From Agapetus fuscipes (taxonomy: Eukaryota; Arthropoda; Insecta; Trichoptera; Glossosomatidae), in the NCBI GenBank assembly GCA_951799405.1, contig OX637332.1, forward strand, positions 5,027,001 to 5,091,000: DNA of 64,000 nucleotides, read 5' to 3'. Of this stretch, positions 51,701 to 61,787 are shown in pieces (within the stretch, counting starts at the first letter, position 1; each line of letters starts with the position of its first letter). The notes under the pieces were generated by a model, which made no database searches, was not told the origin of the DNA, and saw only the letters and a list, made by a program, of their open reading frames with translations. A program made the position numbers and the translations under genes.

Positions 51701-52064
51701 GGAAGGAATTGAATAAAAGTAGATCTAAAAGATGCATCCATATCTTTTGGTTAGTATGTATATATTTTTTTATCTAGTTTGTGAATTGTTCGTTAGCAGA
51801 ATGTAATTCAAAGAATTTCAGATTCTTGCAGTTACATTGTCTTGACTATTCGATAAGGAAATAAATCTACCTTATCTACCCCACTCTGAATGCAAAATTC
51901 CATCAAGAAAATGGACTGTTACGTTGAATAACTCTCAAGAAATTCAGTTTTCATACTTGAGGTAAAAAACGCATTCATTTGAAAATGCAGAACATTCTAG
52001 AAAGACGAAATATGTACAAATGGTGCATTTTTTACCGAGTAAAAACTGAATTTCAGTATCTGAT

Positions 52065-52234
52065 AGTGGCTGACCAGTGACCACCTATGCTGTAGAAAAT
52101 TGTTCACTTTGCCAATGTCACCCCTGTTTTAGGAAAGGTCGGCAGGAATTGCAGGGTGTATGTTCATTTGAGATTCGAGTTTTATATTGTAGGTCCACAT
52201 GCGGCATGTTTAAGCGTTTTTTTCAAATGCATGT
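52065..52234 (+). repeat. rep-A copy, 3' truncated
   Basis: From GTGGCTGACCAGTGACCACC to the CACATGCGGCATGTTTAAGCG block, where it meets an oppositely oriented copy. The 51701-52064 stretch before it is unrecognised. Confidence 0.87.
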
Positions 52235-52427
52235 CCACAAACAAACACGTTTAGTTCGCGCTTACAAATGCTGAATGTGTACTTACAAATAAAATCCAAA
52301 CCTCAAATGAACATAAACCCGACAACTTTTGCCGAACTTCCCTGACACAGGGGTGACATTGGCAAAGTAAACCATTTTCTACAGTATGAGTGGTCAGCCT
52401 CATACCAACCTATAAGTCAAGGATTAG
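52231..52427 (-). repeat. rep-A copy, tail missing
   Basis: From AATGCATGTCCACAAACAAAC to head CCAACCTATAAGTCAAGGA. With the preceding plus copy it forms a large imperfect palindrome with heads outermost. Confidence 0.88.
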
Positions 52428-52477
52428 AGTGTTTTCTCTTGTAGAAAATAGGAAAATACGTGCATTAAAAAAAATTT

Positions 52478-52862
52478 GGCTGATTTATTTGGTGAGCGTT
52501 GTTTTTGTGTGTATCACACCTCAAGAGCCCTCTGCGAGCTTGATCATCGCTGTAGAAAGCGCCTATTCTCAAGCAAGACCTAGTTGCTGTAAGGCTGGAT
52601 GGACATTTTGATGCCCGGCTTGATAAAGGCTTAAGAATTTTTCAACCCAGTGAAGAGCAAATTTGAAAACATAAATGCTATGTTTTTTGTGCTCCGTCGG
52701 GATTCGAGCCCACAACCTTCCATTCAGAGTCCGCAGAAACATTCCTTAGAACATTTGACTGACCGAACAACTGTTCACGCGCGGGTATGCTGATTTTACT
52801 TCCTGGCATACCCACCAACTTCCGAGTCCGAAGTGCTACCACTGGACTACGGACCGGTCATG
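52478..52862 (-). repeat. SINE-C copy with a 90-bp insertion in its head
   Basis: GATTTATTTGGTGAGCG to minus-strand head TGACCGGTCCGTAGTCCAG. Between the B-box region and the front of the head lies rep-E (52734-52823), flanked by the repeated GAGTCCG. Confidence 0.9.
52734..52823 (+). mobile_element. rep-E insertion with 7-bp target duplication
   Basis: Direct repeat GAGTCCG at 52727-52733 and 52824-52830. The insert reads GAACATTTGACTGACCG...GTTCACGCGCGGGTATG...CTTCCTGGCATACCCACC. Matches 36044-36136 on the other strand. No terminal inverted repeats are obvious. Confidence 0.85.
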
Positions 52863-53484
52863 CGTGTATCTGAAAAACCCTTGCTAGCTTCATATTATGT
52901 CACTTATTCAGTTTTGCCTTTAACGTGTCTATATGTTTTATATTTTTTCTAATTAAATAGTTTATTTCTCAGGTAGCGTCTAGCTTACACGTACCTTTGT
53001 CAGATACTGCTAGTGATGGGGTAAGGTGGGATTAGTATGTAGCTGAGATAAGGTGCGTAGCTGATACTAAAATATTAAAGTGACTGTCTCGCGACCGGCC
53101 CATCCCACGATGCGTCTTCAGCGAAACACTAATACCTTGTTTACACCAATACAAGTTTTTTAGGACAGCTGGTCAGTGGATGGTTGAATAAAGTTTTTTT
53201 TTCTTAAGACTTATAAAAGAACATAGCAAAAATTAATATGTTTTCGTGTTAAATAAAGGTTACACTTTAAATAAATGACATTGAAATAATCAGAAAAAAA
53301 TTAGCGATTTTTTGGTCTTACTAACATTCTTCTATCTGCTATAGTTTAGGAGATAATTTGGTTAAAAGTGATATAACTGGCAGGATTTTGGCAAAAAAAT
53401 GTGGAAATAGATATAAGTCAAGTTGTACCGCTTTAAGTAATTGCTCTACACATTGTTTTTTACAAATTTATCGTGAATATTGAT
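52863..53484. other. No feature recognised
   Basis: AT-rich DNA. A short GATGGGGTAAGG/CCCATCCCACG area near 53030-53110 could be a foldback but does not extend. Confidence 0.4.
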
Positions 53485-53493
53485 ACATCTAGA

Positions 53494-53556
53494 CCCCTAA
53501 AGTCCTTAGAATCTAGGGAGGCTCCCGCACAGGATTTCTTAAAAAAAAAAAAAAAA
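53494..53556 (+). mobile_element. rep-D, 63-bp poly(A)-tailed insertion with 9-bp target duplication
   Basis: ACATCTAGA occurs at 53485-53493 and 53557-53565. The insert holds only the last bases of rep-D (CCCTAAAGTCCTTAGAATC, GGGAGGCTCCCGCACAGG) and a pure A tail. Confidence 0.9.
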
Positions 53557-53565
53557 ACATCTAGA

Positions 53566-54104
53566 GTTATATCACTTTACACCATTTTTTGACTGGAATT
53601 TTAGCAAAGTGATACGATTCAGGTAAATTATGAAAATCTCACTATTATAAGTATAACAATTGAACATTGGGGTACTACTTTTATAACTAGTTTGAGAAAC
53701 ATTCTGTTAGGAACATTATCTTACGAGTTATTAGATTTTAAATTGTGTATCACTTTACACAAAGACAACTTATAGGTTATAAGTGCAATATAATTTAACT
53801 CGACTTGTAACACTTATCACGTAATAAATGATACAAGTACAGGCAAAAAAGGTACAACTGACAGAGTTTAATAAATTACTTTAAAACTATTATGTTTAAT
53901 GCATTGTGAAAGTAAATGTTTTTATCTACAAAATAAGGTACTTGTATGTAACCTAGCCCACTTAGTTCATGAATTAGAAATTTTTAAATCTTGTTTTTGC
54001 TCTCCTGTAAAATGATGATTTTTGAGTTGTATCACTTTTCACAGGAGGCACAGAATTATATTTAATGGCTAAGAAATTTGTTGCGTTTGCCGGCCGTAAG
54101 TAAG
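53566..54104. other. No feature recognised
   Basis: AT-rich spacer. GTATCACTTTACAC-like phrases recur (53566, 53747 and 54030), suggesting a loose local repeat. Confidence 0.4.
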
Positions 54105-54108
54105 TACT

Positions 54109-54363
54109 CGCTCCCCAAGTTCTTGTTTGCCGTATAAACCAATTCTCTCAAATATGACTTTTTAACGCAGTTGTCTTAAGAATCAAATTATACACAATCT
54201 GAGCTAAGAAAAAACGTAAAACACGATAATGCGACAGTTGTTTTAAATATTTTTTAAATCAATTTCCTGTTTTCATAAGACACATTGGTCCAGTACACAT
54301 GAAAACATTGCTCATGTAAAATTAGCTTAATGGTCTATACGGCAAACAAGAACTAAGGCAGCG
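54109..54363. mobile_element. MITE-2 copy 2: 255 bp
   Basis: CGCTCCCCAAGTTCTTGTTT at the left and AAACAAGAACTAAGGCAGCG at the right. Same length as the 36.8-kb copy and closely similar throughout, for example GACACATTGGTCCAGTACAC. Flanks TACT (54105-54108) and TGCT (54364-54367) are a one-mismatch duplication. Confidence 0.85.
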
Positions 54364-55020
54364 TGCTGTCACCGTGGGAACGACGTTTGCCCGCCGCGCC
54401 CTCCGGAATGCCGTCTAAGCGCGACAGAGCGGGTATTTTTAAAATGTAACGACACATCGCGGGTAAGTTTTTGTTTGTTTCTCGACGTTTGTTTGTTTGT
54501 GTAGTTTGCTATGACACATCCAATTCACATTCGACTCGGAAAAGCGCCGGCTCAGCCGCGGTCTGTATTTATACACACGATCTGCGTGGAATATAAACAA
54601 AATGTAATAAACAAAAATATACTACGCGGAGCTTGTCATACTGTCTCCCCCCAGTGCTTGTTTGGTGTATCTATCATTTGACACAAAATTGACCTTTAAT
54701 AATATACAGTGCTATTTTTAGACATTTTGATCGTCCGTTGAGCCTTCGCTTTGACAAACTAATGATGCCTGGGCTGGAAGTCTCATCACCACGGTAATTC
54801 TTACCTATCCTTATATAATCCAAGCATAATAGTAAACTATTTAAATTATTTCGTAGATTCCGTCAATTTAGTTGGATTCCAACCTCCAAAAGATTTGACG
54901 AATAAAAGTACTTTGTATGGATGAGAGACTAGCACTTCTGGCGGTCAAATTCGGCAGTTATCCGGTTGAATGACGAGATTTATTTTCGTGTCCTCTTCTT
55001 TGTAGTACCAACCTCATTAT
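54364..55020. other. Mixed debris
   Basis: 54646-54710 is a left end of a MITE-2-like element (CCAGTGCTTGTTTGGTGTAT). 54771-54812 is one arm of MITE-1 (GGGCTGGAAGTCTCATCACC). The rest, including GC-rich 54370-54430, is unassigned. Confidence 0.5.
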
Positions 55021-55022
55021 AT

Positions 55023-55112
55023 CTGCAATCTATAATCTAAGTTGCAAGGATATATTACATTTAAAGCTCTCAAATGCATGCCCACAAACAAACACGTGTA
55101 GTTCGCGCTATA
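55023..55112 (-). repeat. rep-A tail half
   Basis: ATCTATAATCTAAGTTGCAAG to CACGTGTAGTTCGCGCT. A head stub in plus orientation (TTCCTTGACTGATTG) lies at 55135. Confidence 0.8.
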
Positions 55113-55765
55113 AAATTATTAAAAACAAATATAGTTCCTTGACTGATTGTAAGGAATGTGGCTGACTGGTCTTAGTCTCTATCTATTCTGGATTGTGTGC
55201 TGGGTGCAGTGCAGATTTTATGCAGTTGCAAAAGCTTAACAAATACGCGAAATGGGGGGGGGGGATTCCTGCTGGGGGGGGGGGAGCTGCTGGAGGGTCA
55301 TCGACCCTGGGAAGGTCACCAAACATGGTTATTGGCAGTATAGACCTTCCAAGGGTGTGGGAACGCACTCGGAAATTGAAAGTAATGAAGGTGCAAAATG
55401 TTATTATTACTGGGGTCAAGATGGATTTTTTTTATAAATGTAAATACATTCAAATTTAATTTGCTACAAAACAAACAATTCTGTGGGCGAAAGGAACAAC
55501 GGAAAGAGTGAAAAAAATTGAGTTTTTAGTTAAGTATGCAGAGTTATTCTTTAGATACGTAGATATGTATATCTATCTGGCAAGGGGAAATGATTTCAGT
55601 CAAAAAATAAAATAAAATTTGGATATACGAGTATGTACTTTGAAAAATTACATGGATAATTATTTTTGGCAAATTCTTAAATTTTGTTTGGACTCTCCTT
55701 ACTTGCATTTTTAGACTCATCCAGTTGTTCTTTTCTCACACATGATTAATCTAGTAATATAGTAA
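55113..55765. other. G-rich open frames, not called as a gene
   Basis: 55250-55290 has two runs of eight to ten G giving Gly-rich frames on the plus strand and Pro-rich ones on the minus strand. The product is not recognised and the runs look like simple sequence. Confidence 0.4.
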
Positions 55766-55767
55766 AC

Positions 55768-56016
55768 TTATTGACTTATAATTTGGTATGAGGATCTATA
55801 GGCACTGTTAAAATTGATTCGCTTTTGCCAATGATGACTCTGTTTCATGGAATTTTTTTGCAAGAGGGTTTACGTTCGTTATTAATTTGGGTTTTTATTG
55901 TGTAAGGACGGATGCAGTATGTGTATGTTCGAACTTAGATATGTCTGCTTTTGGGCATGCATTTAATATGAGCCTTTGATGTCAATTTAACTTTGCATCT
56001 CAGATTATAGATAGAT
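55768..56016 (+). repeat. rep-A copy, diverged
   Basis: Head TTGACTTATAATTTGGTATG to tail GCATCTCAGATTATAGATAG. Centre GGATGCAGTATGTGTATG. Confidence 0.85.
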
Positions 56017-56130
56017 AGAAAGAAAATGACAGATTTAAAAAAAAAAAGTAAAAAATATTATATGATATAATAAAGTACCTAATGGTTAAGACAAGAAATA
56101 GGTAAAATGAAAGAAAGGTTTTTAGTTTAA

Positions 56131-56452
56131 AAACGCAAACGCAACTAAGCTACACATATGGTGTAACTTCTTGCCGCGTTATCCCCGAAGGGATCGCATG
56201 TGGCGAGTGGAACCTACTTATTTTTACAGGTAAGGGGGCCGGCCTTACGCCAACAACTTCAGTTGAAGTGGGGGTTTTGCCAGCTTCCGAGAGGGCTGGT
56301 ACTCATTTCTTGTGAAGGCTGAGTAAACCTTGCCGGTATTTTACTTTGGGGTTTCAAATAAACACCGCAACGGAAAATCATTTCTGACACCCTCGGTGGG
56401 ATTCGAACCCGAGCTCACGGCATGGAATGCAAGCACTCTACCAACTGAGCTA
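56131..56452 (-). repeat. SINE-B copy, near full length
   Basis: Tail ACGCAAACGCAACTAAGC (two GCGTTT units on the minus strand) through to head AGCTCAGTTGGTAGAGTGC with GGGTTCGAATCCCACCG. It lacks only the first nine or so bases. Confidence 0.92.
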
Positions 56453-57102
56453 ATGCATTAAATAAATTTTTGAAAGAGTTTTTGAAAGACTGTTGTGATT
56501 TTAAATGAATTGAAATAAGTTGATAAACATGAGCATTCAGTTAGAACTTTTTCAAAACATCAAAATTACAATGAATTGTATAACAAATGTCAACGTTTAT
56601 AAATACAGTGTTATTGTGAAAACAATTTTGAGTAAATAATGCAAGGGTTAATTCACAAAGCAACAAAAAACAAAGTTTTTCTTCGTTGAGTTGTTACGTG
56701 ACATTTCTTTGAAAACTTTTTTTTAAGGAAATAAAATATCCTGTAAAATGAGCTTTTTGACGGGTAGAAATGGCGTATATAAACATAATTTTTAAATTGG
56801 CTACTCCTATTATATTAGAAGCTTTTCAAAAGACTCTGAAGATCGAGAATAGATTGTTTACAGATACATCCTTCACATTTTTATTCGCCGCATTGACGAG
56901 AGTCAGTGTAGCTCCATTGTTTTTCTTATCTACAAACGTTATACGCACGCAAATACTTATCTTTAACGAACGATTCTCGTTTAGTTATCTGTTTCCCTCG
57001 CACTTGCTTACTTGCAATGCATCCGTCCCGATGCGTCGCGAAATAAAAATAAAAAAAACCTATTTGATTATCGCCTTGTAAAATAGAGTTACAGTATTGT
57101 GT
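56453..57102. other. No feature recognised
   Basis: AT-rich. A 103-codon frame at 56770-57081 and its minus-strand shadow have no recognisable product. Confidence 0.45.
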
Positions 57103-57367
57103 ATGTCCGTTAACTTTTAGGTTAGTATGCGACTGACCACCCATGCTGTAGAAAATAGTTCCCTTGGCCAATGTCACCCCTGTTTCAGGAAAGATCGGCA
57201 AGAGTTTCAGGGTGAATGTTCATTTGAGATTTGGGTTTTTATGTTGTAGATTCACATGCGGCATGTTCTAGCGCGAACTTATACGTGTCTGCTTGTGAGA
57301 ATGCATAGGTATAATGTGAATCTCCAATGCCACATATGTTTGCAACTTTGATTAGAGTAAATTAGAT
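57103..57367 (+). repeat. rep-A copy, full length
   Basis: Head TCCGTTAACTTTTAGGTTAG to tail GCAACTTTGATTAGAGTAAAT. Palindrome CACATGCGGCATGTT. Confidence 0.88.
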
Positions 57368-57960
57368 ACACGGTTACTATGGGTGACACTGATTGTGAAA
57401 TCCACGAATTGAAGAAGAAGAAAAACAGTTCTCTCGTGAGCTATCTGTACTCCGAGTAAATAGAATATAGATTCTCCTCGATTACGTAAATCCAAAAAAT
57501 ATATAACAACTAAATCACTGCCTAGGAGTACTGTCGCATCTTCTATACTGTTTACGCGTTCGATGGGAGCTTGTATAATGTTTTATACTCAGGGTTCTCT
57601 ACTCAGTACTGTCACCGTTTTGCATAATTTATTTTGCACCTTAAAAGTACACTGAAAATGTTTTAGAAGCGAATATAGACGAGAGTCCTTGAATTATAAA
57701 TCTGCAAGCGACTTCTTTTTACGAATAAATGGCTCACAACGAGCATATTACTAAATAATGTACCTATGAAAAGGATGCTATACAAGCAGGCAGCTTTGAA
57801 AAAAAGATTTTAAAAGTCGTTTTAAATTTTGAATATATAATCACTTACAAATTAACTATACTACTTTTTTGTGCATATGGATTTTCAAATCTAGGGAATA
57901 AATTGCCTAATTTTTCTTGAACCCTTATCACTTTGTTCTATGAGTAATTTAATATACATA
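57368..57960. other. No feature recognised
   Basis: AT-rich spacer with no conserved frame. Confidence 0.45.
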
Positions 57961-57965
57961 TTGTG

Positions 57966-58345
57966 AAAACTTGGCTCACTTTTGCTAATGCACCCGTTTA
58001 CAGTAGAGGGAGGCAGTAGTTGCAAGGTTTATGTGCATGTGAGGTTTGTTTTTTTTTTTTGTTTTCTTGCTAGCCGAAGGCCTAAAAGTAATGTCTTGTT
58101 TTTGTAAGTACGCACCATACACCACAACACTACGCATCTAAGACCCCTGCAACTAAGGATCAGGACATCAACTGCCACGTTACCAACACCTTTGCGGCAC
58201 TACAACAAGTGTCATGGACCCCTAAGGTCTCTGAAATTTAGGGAGTCTCCCGCAGAGGATCCCTTAAAAAAAAGTGTCTACCTTTGGATGTGCATTGAGT
58301 ATAAGCCTTAAATGCTAATTTTGCAACTTCAATTACAGATAGATA
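57966..58345 (+). repeat. rep-A copy split by rep-D
   Basis: 57966-58050 has GGCTCACTTTTGCTAATGC and AGTTGCAAGGTTTATGTGC. 58276-58345 has GTGTCTACCTTTGGATGTG, GAGTATAAGCC and the tail. Rep-D and another short piece (CTTGCTAGCCGAAGGCC) lie between. Confidence 0.75.
58119..58275 (+). repeat. rep-D copy
   Basis: CACCATACACCACAACACTAC to GGGAGTCTCCCGCAGAGG and an A tail. Colinear with 835-1005. Confidence 0.8.
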
Positions 58346-58406
58346 CACTTTCTTCGATGTAAATTAAAAAAAAAAGTGTACATTTTCACAAGTAATAATT
58401 ACTCTC

Positions 58407-58684
58407 AGTTACGAAACACAAGTAAGCTGTACGTACAGTGCAACATCTTGCCGCGTAATCACCGAAGGGGTTGCATGTGGCAAGTGTAACCTATTTATTT
58501 TCAAAGCAAGTAAAGGGGTCAATCTTACCTTCTGATGAAACATACTCGTAGTATAACATGCCGGTACATAATTTTGTGTTTGAAATCAATGGTTTGAAAT
58601 AAACACCGATACGGGAAAGCATTTCTGACGCCCTTGGTGGGTATCGAACTCAAGCCCTCTGCGTTATAACAACTGAGCATCGAC
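58407..58684 (-). repeat. SINE-B copy, diverged
   Basis: AAGTAAGCTGTACGTACAGTG, TCACCGAAGGGGTTGCATG, and minus-strand B-box-like GAGTTCGATACCCACC with head fragment CCGGTCGATGCTCAGTTG. Confidence 0.8.
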
Positions 58685-58797
58685 CGGCAACTGCACTAGG
58701 TCATACGTGCAGTGTATGAAGAAAAAAATAGTGGGGTCATTGTCGTCAAAAAAATAATGAGAGTCCTAAGAATGAATGAAGTAAAGATATTTCCATT

Positions 58798-59061
58798 TTA
58801 GACCCTTCCTTTAAACTTGAATGCATTTTTATACGCTTCTTGCATACTTTTGGCTAAACGGAATGCTCGTCCGTGGACTCTCATCCAACGGGGAAAATCT
58901 ATAAGATGTGCAAAAAGAAAGAGATAACGCCGGAGCCTCTCGCGGAATTCCGCAATGAAAGAGCGGGACGATAGATGCCTCGTGAACGGTTCATTCGAAC
59001 GCACAACTTTCTGCACGTAGTACGTTATCGAGATAGGAGCGGACTCAGGGTTATAAAACAA
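58798..59061 (-). other. 87-codon open frame, unassigned
   Basis: Reads MFYNPESAPISITYYVQKVV at its start and is rich in Arg/Phe. I recognise no family. No splice context or neighbouring exon supports it. Confidence 0.2.
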
Positions 59062-59171
59062 GGCTTCGAAAAATACATCTTTAAAAAATAATTAATCGAA
59101 CAGTTGGTATTTTCCAAATTCTGTCATCATAGATTGTAATTTGTTCTTTTAGGCAACGAATTTTAAAAATG

Positions 59172-59433
59172 TATTCCTTGACTTATAGGTTGGTATGAGG
59201 CTGACCACCCATACTGTAAAAAATGGTTCACTTTACCAATGTCACCCCTGTTTCAGGGAAGGTCGGCAAGAGTTTATGGGCAGGGCTTATGCTCATTTGA
59301 GATTGTTTTTTTTTATGTTGTAGGTCCTGCGGCATGTGTGAGCGTGAAATTATGCATGTCTGCTTGTGGGAATGTATTTAATATGAATCTCAAATGATAC
59401 ATATCTTTGCAGCTTAGATTTAGATTTAGATCT
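59172..59433 (+). repeat. rep-A copy, full length
   Basis: Head TTCCTTGACTTATAGGTTGG to tail GCAGCTTAGATTTAGATTTAG. Its tail meets the tail of the next, inverted copy directly. Confidence 0.9.
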
Positions 59434-59688
59434 ATCTATAGGTACCTATAATCTAAGGTGCAAAGACATATAACATTTAAGACTCATAATAAATGCATGC
59501 CAACAAGCAGACACGTGTACGCTCGCGCTTATACAATACATGTCGCATGTGAACTAACAACATAAAGCCCCAAATCTCAAATGAACATAAGCCCTGCAAC
59601 TCTTGCTCACCTGCCATGAAACAGATGATATTTGCAACGAGAACCATTTTTTACAGTGTGGGTTGTCAGCCACATTCCAACCTAAAAA
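59433..59688 (-). repeat. rep-A copy, full length
   Basis: Tail ATCTATCTATAGGTACCTATA to head ACATTCCAACCTAAAAAATC. Forms a tail-to-tail pair with the preceding copy. Confidence 0.88.
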
Positions 59689-59732
59689 ATCATAGAATAT
59701 TCCAAACATTATCAGTTTTTTTTTCAAGGTTC

Positions 59733-59905
59733 AGTTGGAGAGATGATTTTGGTTTCGTCGCACTGTCAGCTTACCATGCACCGCGCGCTCATTTTGGGGA
59801 ACGTGCCTTCCCCTCCTAGTGTGAGGAAATCAAAAACTATTCGTGTCTTTCAAGGAGCACTAAATACGCATCTTAAGAATCTTTCTTTTAATCTAATTGC
59901 GTTTT
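59733..59905 (+). pseudogene. Possible non-LTR RT C-terminal scrap
   Basis: One frame reads HAPRAHFGERAFPS and another SVRKSKTIRVFQGALNTHLK. They recall the A-P-x-x-W-N-x-L-P...F-K-x-x-L-K-x-x-L end of some non-LTR polyproteins, but key residues are absent. Confidence 0.3.
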
Positions 59906-59918
59906 TAATAGTTTCATT

Positions 59919-60002
59919 GTATTGTGAGTTAATCACATTTATATTGTGAGTTAATCACATTTGTATTGTGAGTTAATCACATTTATATTGTTAGTTAATC
60001 AC
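59919..60002. repeat. Minisatellite, 22-bp unit x about 3.8
   Basis: Units of GTATTGTGAGTTAATCACATTT alternate G/A at the first base. The fourth unit is cut by the next rep-A copy, whose missing head may have been replaced at ATCAC|TTATAGG. Confidence 0.9.
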
Positions 60003-60176
60003 TTATAGGTTGGTATGAGTCTGACCACCAATACTGTAAAAAAAATGGTTCACTTTGCCACTGTCACCCCTATTTCAGAGAAGGTCGGCAAGAGTTGCAG
60101 GGCTTATGTTGATTTGAGATTTGGGGGTTTAAGTTGTATGTCCACACGCGGCATGTGAAAGCGCCAAATTATACTC
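60000..60176 (+). repeat. rep-A copy, 3' truncated
   Basis: CTTATAGGTTGGTATGAGTC to CACACGCGGCATGTGAAAGC. It stops after CGCCAAATTATAC. A 3' end of the same family reappears at 60642-60713. Confidence 0.87.
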
Positions 60177-60641
60177 TGATCTTTGCTTTTTCCACGAATA
60201 GAGTTACACTACCTGATTAACTTCATCGGGATGTTGTTCACCGAGTGAAGCAACTCCGCATGAGTTGTATGTACGGGGTGGGAGAGTGCCTTGTCTAATA
60301 ATAATAATAATATGCGTTTATTCCAGCTTAGTCATGTGGAGGGTGCAATACATGACCAGCCATAAAAAAATAATACATCAAAAGAAAAAGTACATAGAAA
60401 ATTACAAAAATGTAGAAACATGAAAATATGTGATGAAATATATGAGAAAAAAGAGCAAACAAAATATATAGTTAAACAGTGAAAGAAAAGAGAAATACAT
60501 GTTCATTGTACATTAGAATATCAGGAACATATTAAACAGGGAAAAAAGGGAAAAAAGTCTAATAATAATGGTATGAGGATAATTTATTTGGTGAGCGCTG
60601 ATTTTGTGTGAATCACACCTCAAGATCCCTCTGAAAATAAG
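60177..60641. other. Mixed spacer with a SINE-C tail
   Basis: 60296-60312 is an AAT microsatellite. 60577-60637 is a minus-strand SINE-C 3' end (ATTTATTTGGTGAGCGCTG). The rest is A-rich and unassigned. Possibly the whole stretch was inserted into one rep-A copy. Confidence 0.5.
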
Positions 60642-60713
60642 CTTGTCTACTTATTGGAATGCATTTAATATAAATCATAAATGTAATATATCTTTGCAAC
60701 TTAGATTATAGAA
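60642..60713 (+). repeat. rep-A 3' end
   Basis: GGAATGCATTTAATATAAATC and GCAACTTAGATTATAG. It may be the missing tail of 60000-60176. Confidence 0.8.
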
Positions 60714-60744
60714 TGCCTTGCGTCCTAGGTTCGTCCCTGCTTGG

Positions 60745-60970
60745 TTGTGTTGCGCATATTTGAGCGTGGCGGGGGGAGTGGGGGGAGCTGGAGAGGGGGG
60801 CGGTGTGAGTGGGGGTGTGTGAGGGGCGCGCCGACCACGCGCAGGTGAGTGACCCGCCCGAGCCGCGTACGCCAGGCCGGGGGCGCCCCCATTCAGGCCA
60901 AACGCACTCGACAATTACAACCGCCCAGCATGCACGCCGGGTGAGTGCAAGCGCTGGACGGGACACGGCA
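60745..60970. other. GC-rich island
   Basis: About 220 bp strikingly rich in G+C and CpG (GGGGCGCGCCGACCACGCGC; GGCCGGGGGCGCCCCC) in otherwise AT-rich DNA. It contains CGCGCAGGTGAGTGACC, a fair splice donor. It could be a CpG-rich first exon or promoter, or an inserted segment. No protein is recognised. Confidence 0.45.
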
Positions 60971-61045
60971 AATCGGTCAAAGACAACTCGTCCACGGACA
61001 AATCGGTCACACGACAGTTCTCCCACGCGACATTTCAGTGACATA
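60958..61045 (+). repeat. rep-W, short copy
   Basis: CAAATCGGTCAAAGACAAC, GTCCACGGACAAATCGGTC, ACACGACAGTTCTCCCACG and GACATTTCAGTGACATAC parallel the motif run at 15626-15720. Confidence 0.7.
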
Positions 61046-61061
61046 CAATATACATATATCT

Positions 61062-61312
61062 TAAATCTAAATCTAAGTTGCAAAGATATGTATCATTTGA
61101 TATACATATTACATGCATTCCCACAAGCAGACATGTATAATTTCGCGCTCACACATGCCGCATCTGGACCTACAATATAAAAATCCAATCTCAAATGAAT
61201 ATAAGCCCTGCAACTTTTGCCGACCTTCCCTGAAACAGGGGAGACATTGGCAAAGTGAACCATTTTTTAGAGTATGGGTGGTCAGCCTCATACCAACCTA
61301 TAAGCCAAGGAA
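61062..61312 (-). repeat. rep-A copy, full length
   Basis: Tail TAAATCTAAATCTAAGTTGC to head CCAACCTATAAGCCAAGG. First of a cluster of minus-strand copies. Confidence 0.9.
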
Positions 61313-61329
61313 TACTAAATAAGATAATA

Positions 61330-61390
61330 TATAAGATTAATATTAAATGCATGCCTACAAACGAGACACGTGTAAGTTGCTGTGTAAAAC
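61330..61390 (-). repeat. rep-A fragment
   Basis: GATTAATATTAAATGCATGC and ACGAGACACGTGTAAGTTGC only. Confidence 0.7.
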
Positions 61391-61469
61391 TAAAGAAAAA
61401 TGAAAAAAGTCGCGATTAGTACTATGAGCGCAGATCTGCGTTCCGGCACTGGAGGAGTTAAAAATGCTG

Positions 61470-61658
61470 CATCTATAATCTATCCACAATCTAAGCTGCA
61501 AAGATATGTAAACATTTAAGGCTCATATTAAATGCATGCCCACAGATAGCCACATGTAGGTTCGTGCCTTTCCCTGAAACCGCGGTTGCATTGGCAAAAG
61601 TGAACCAATTTTTACAGCATGGGGGTCAGCCTCATACCAACCTATCAGTCGAGGAGCA
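61470..61658 (-). repeat. rep-A copy with internal deletion
   Basis: Tail TCCACAATCTAAGCTGCAAAG, CACATGTAGGTTCGTGCC, then directly CTTTCCCTGAAACCGCGG. About 80 bp of the middle are deleted. Head CCAACCTATCAGTCGAGG. Confidence 0.88.
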
Positions 61659-61666
61659 TGCTAGTG

Positions 61667-61787
61667 ACAAATTAAAATACAAACTTCAAATGAACACATA
61701 AACCCAGCAACTTTTGCCGACCTTCCCTGAAATAGGGCTGACATTGGCAAAGTGAACCATTTTTTATAGTATTGGTGGTCAGCCTCA
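61667..61787 (-). repeat. rep-A head half
   Basis: ACAAATTAAAATACAAACTTC to GGTGGTCAGCCTCAT, cut off by the next copy's tail. Confidence 0.85.

Noticed and set aside
55193..55459. Gly-rich and Pro-rich open frames
   Set aside because: Driven by two long G runs; opposite strands are equally open and no domain is recognised.
60706..61180. Long frames on both strands over the GC-rich island
   Set aside because: GC-rich DNA has few stops by chance; the frames run on into rep-W and rep-A sequence.
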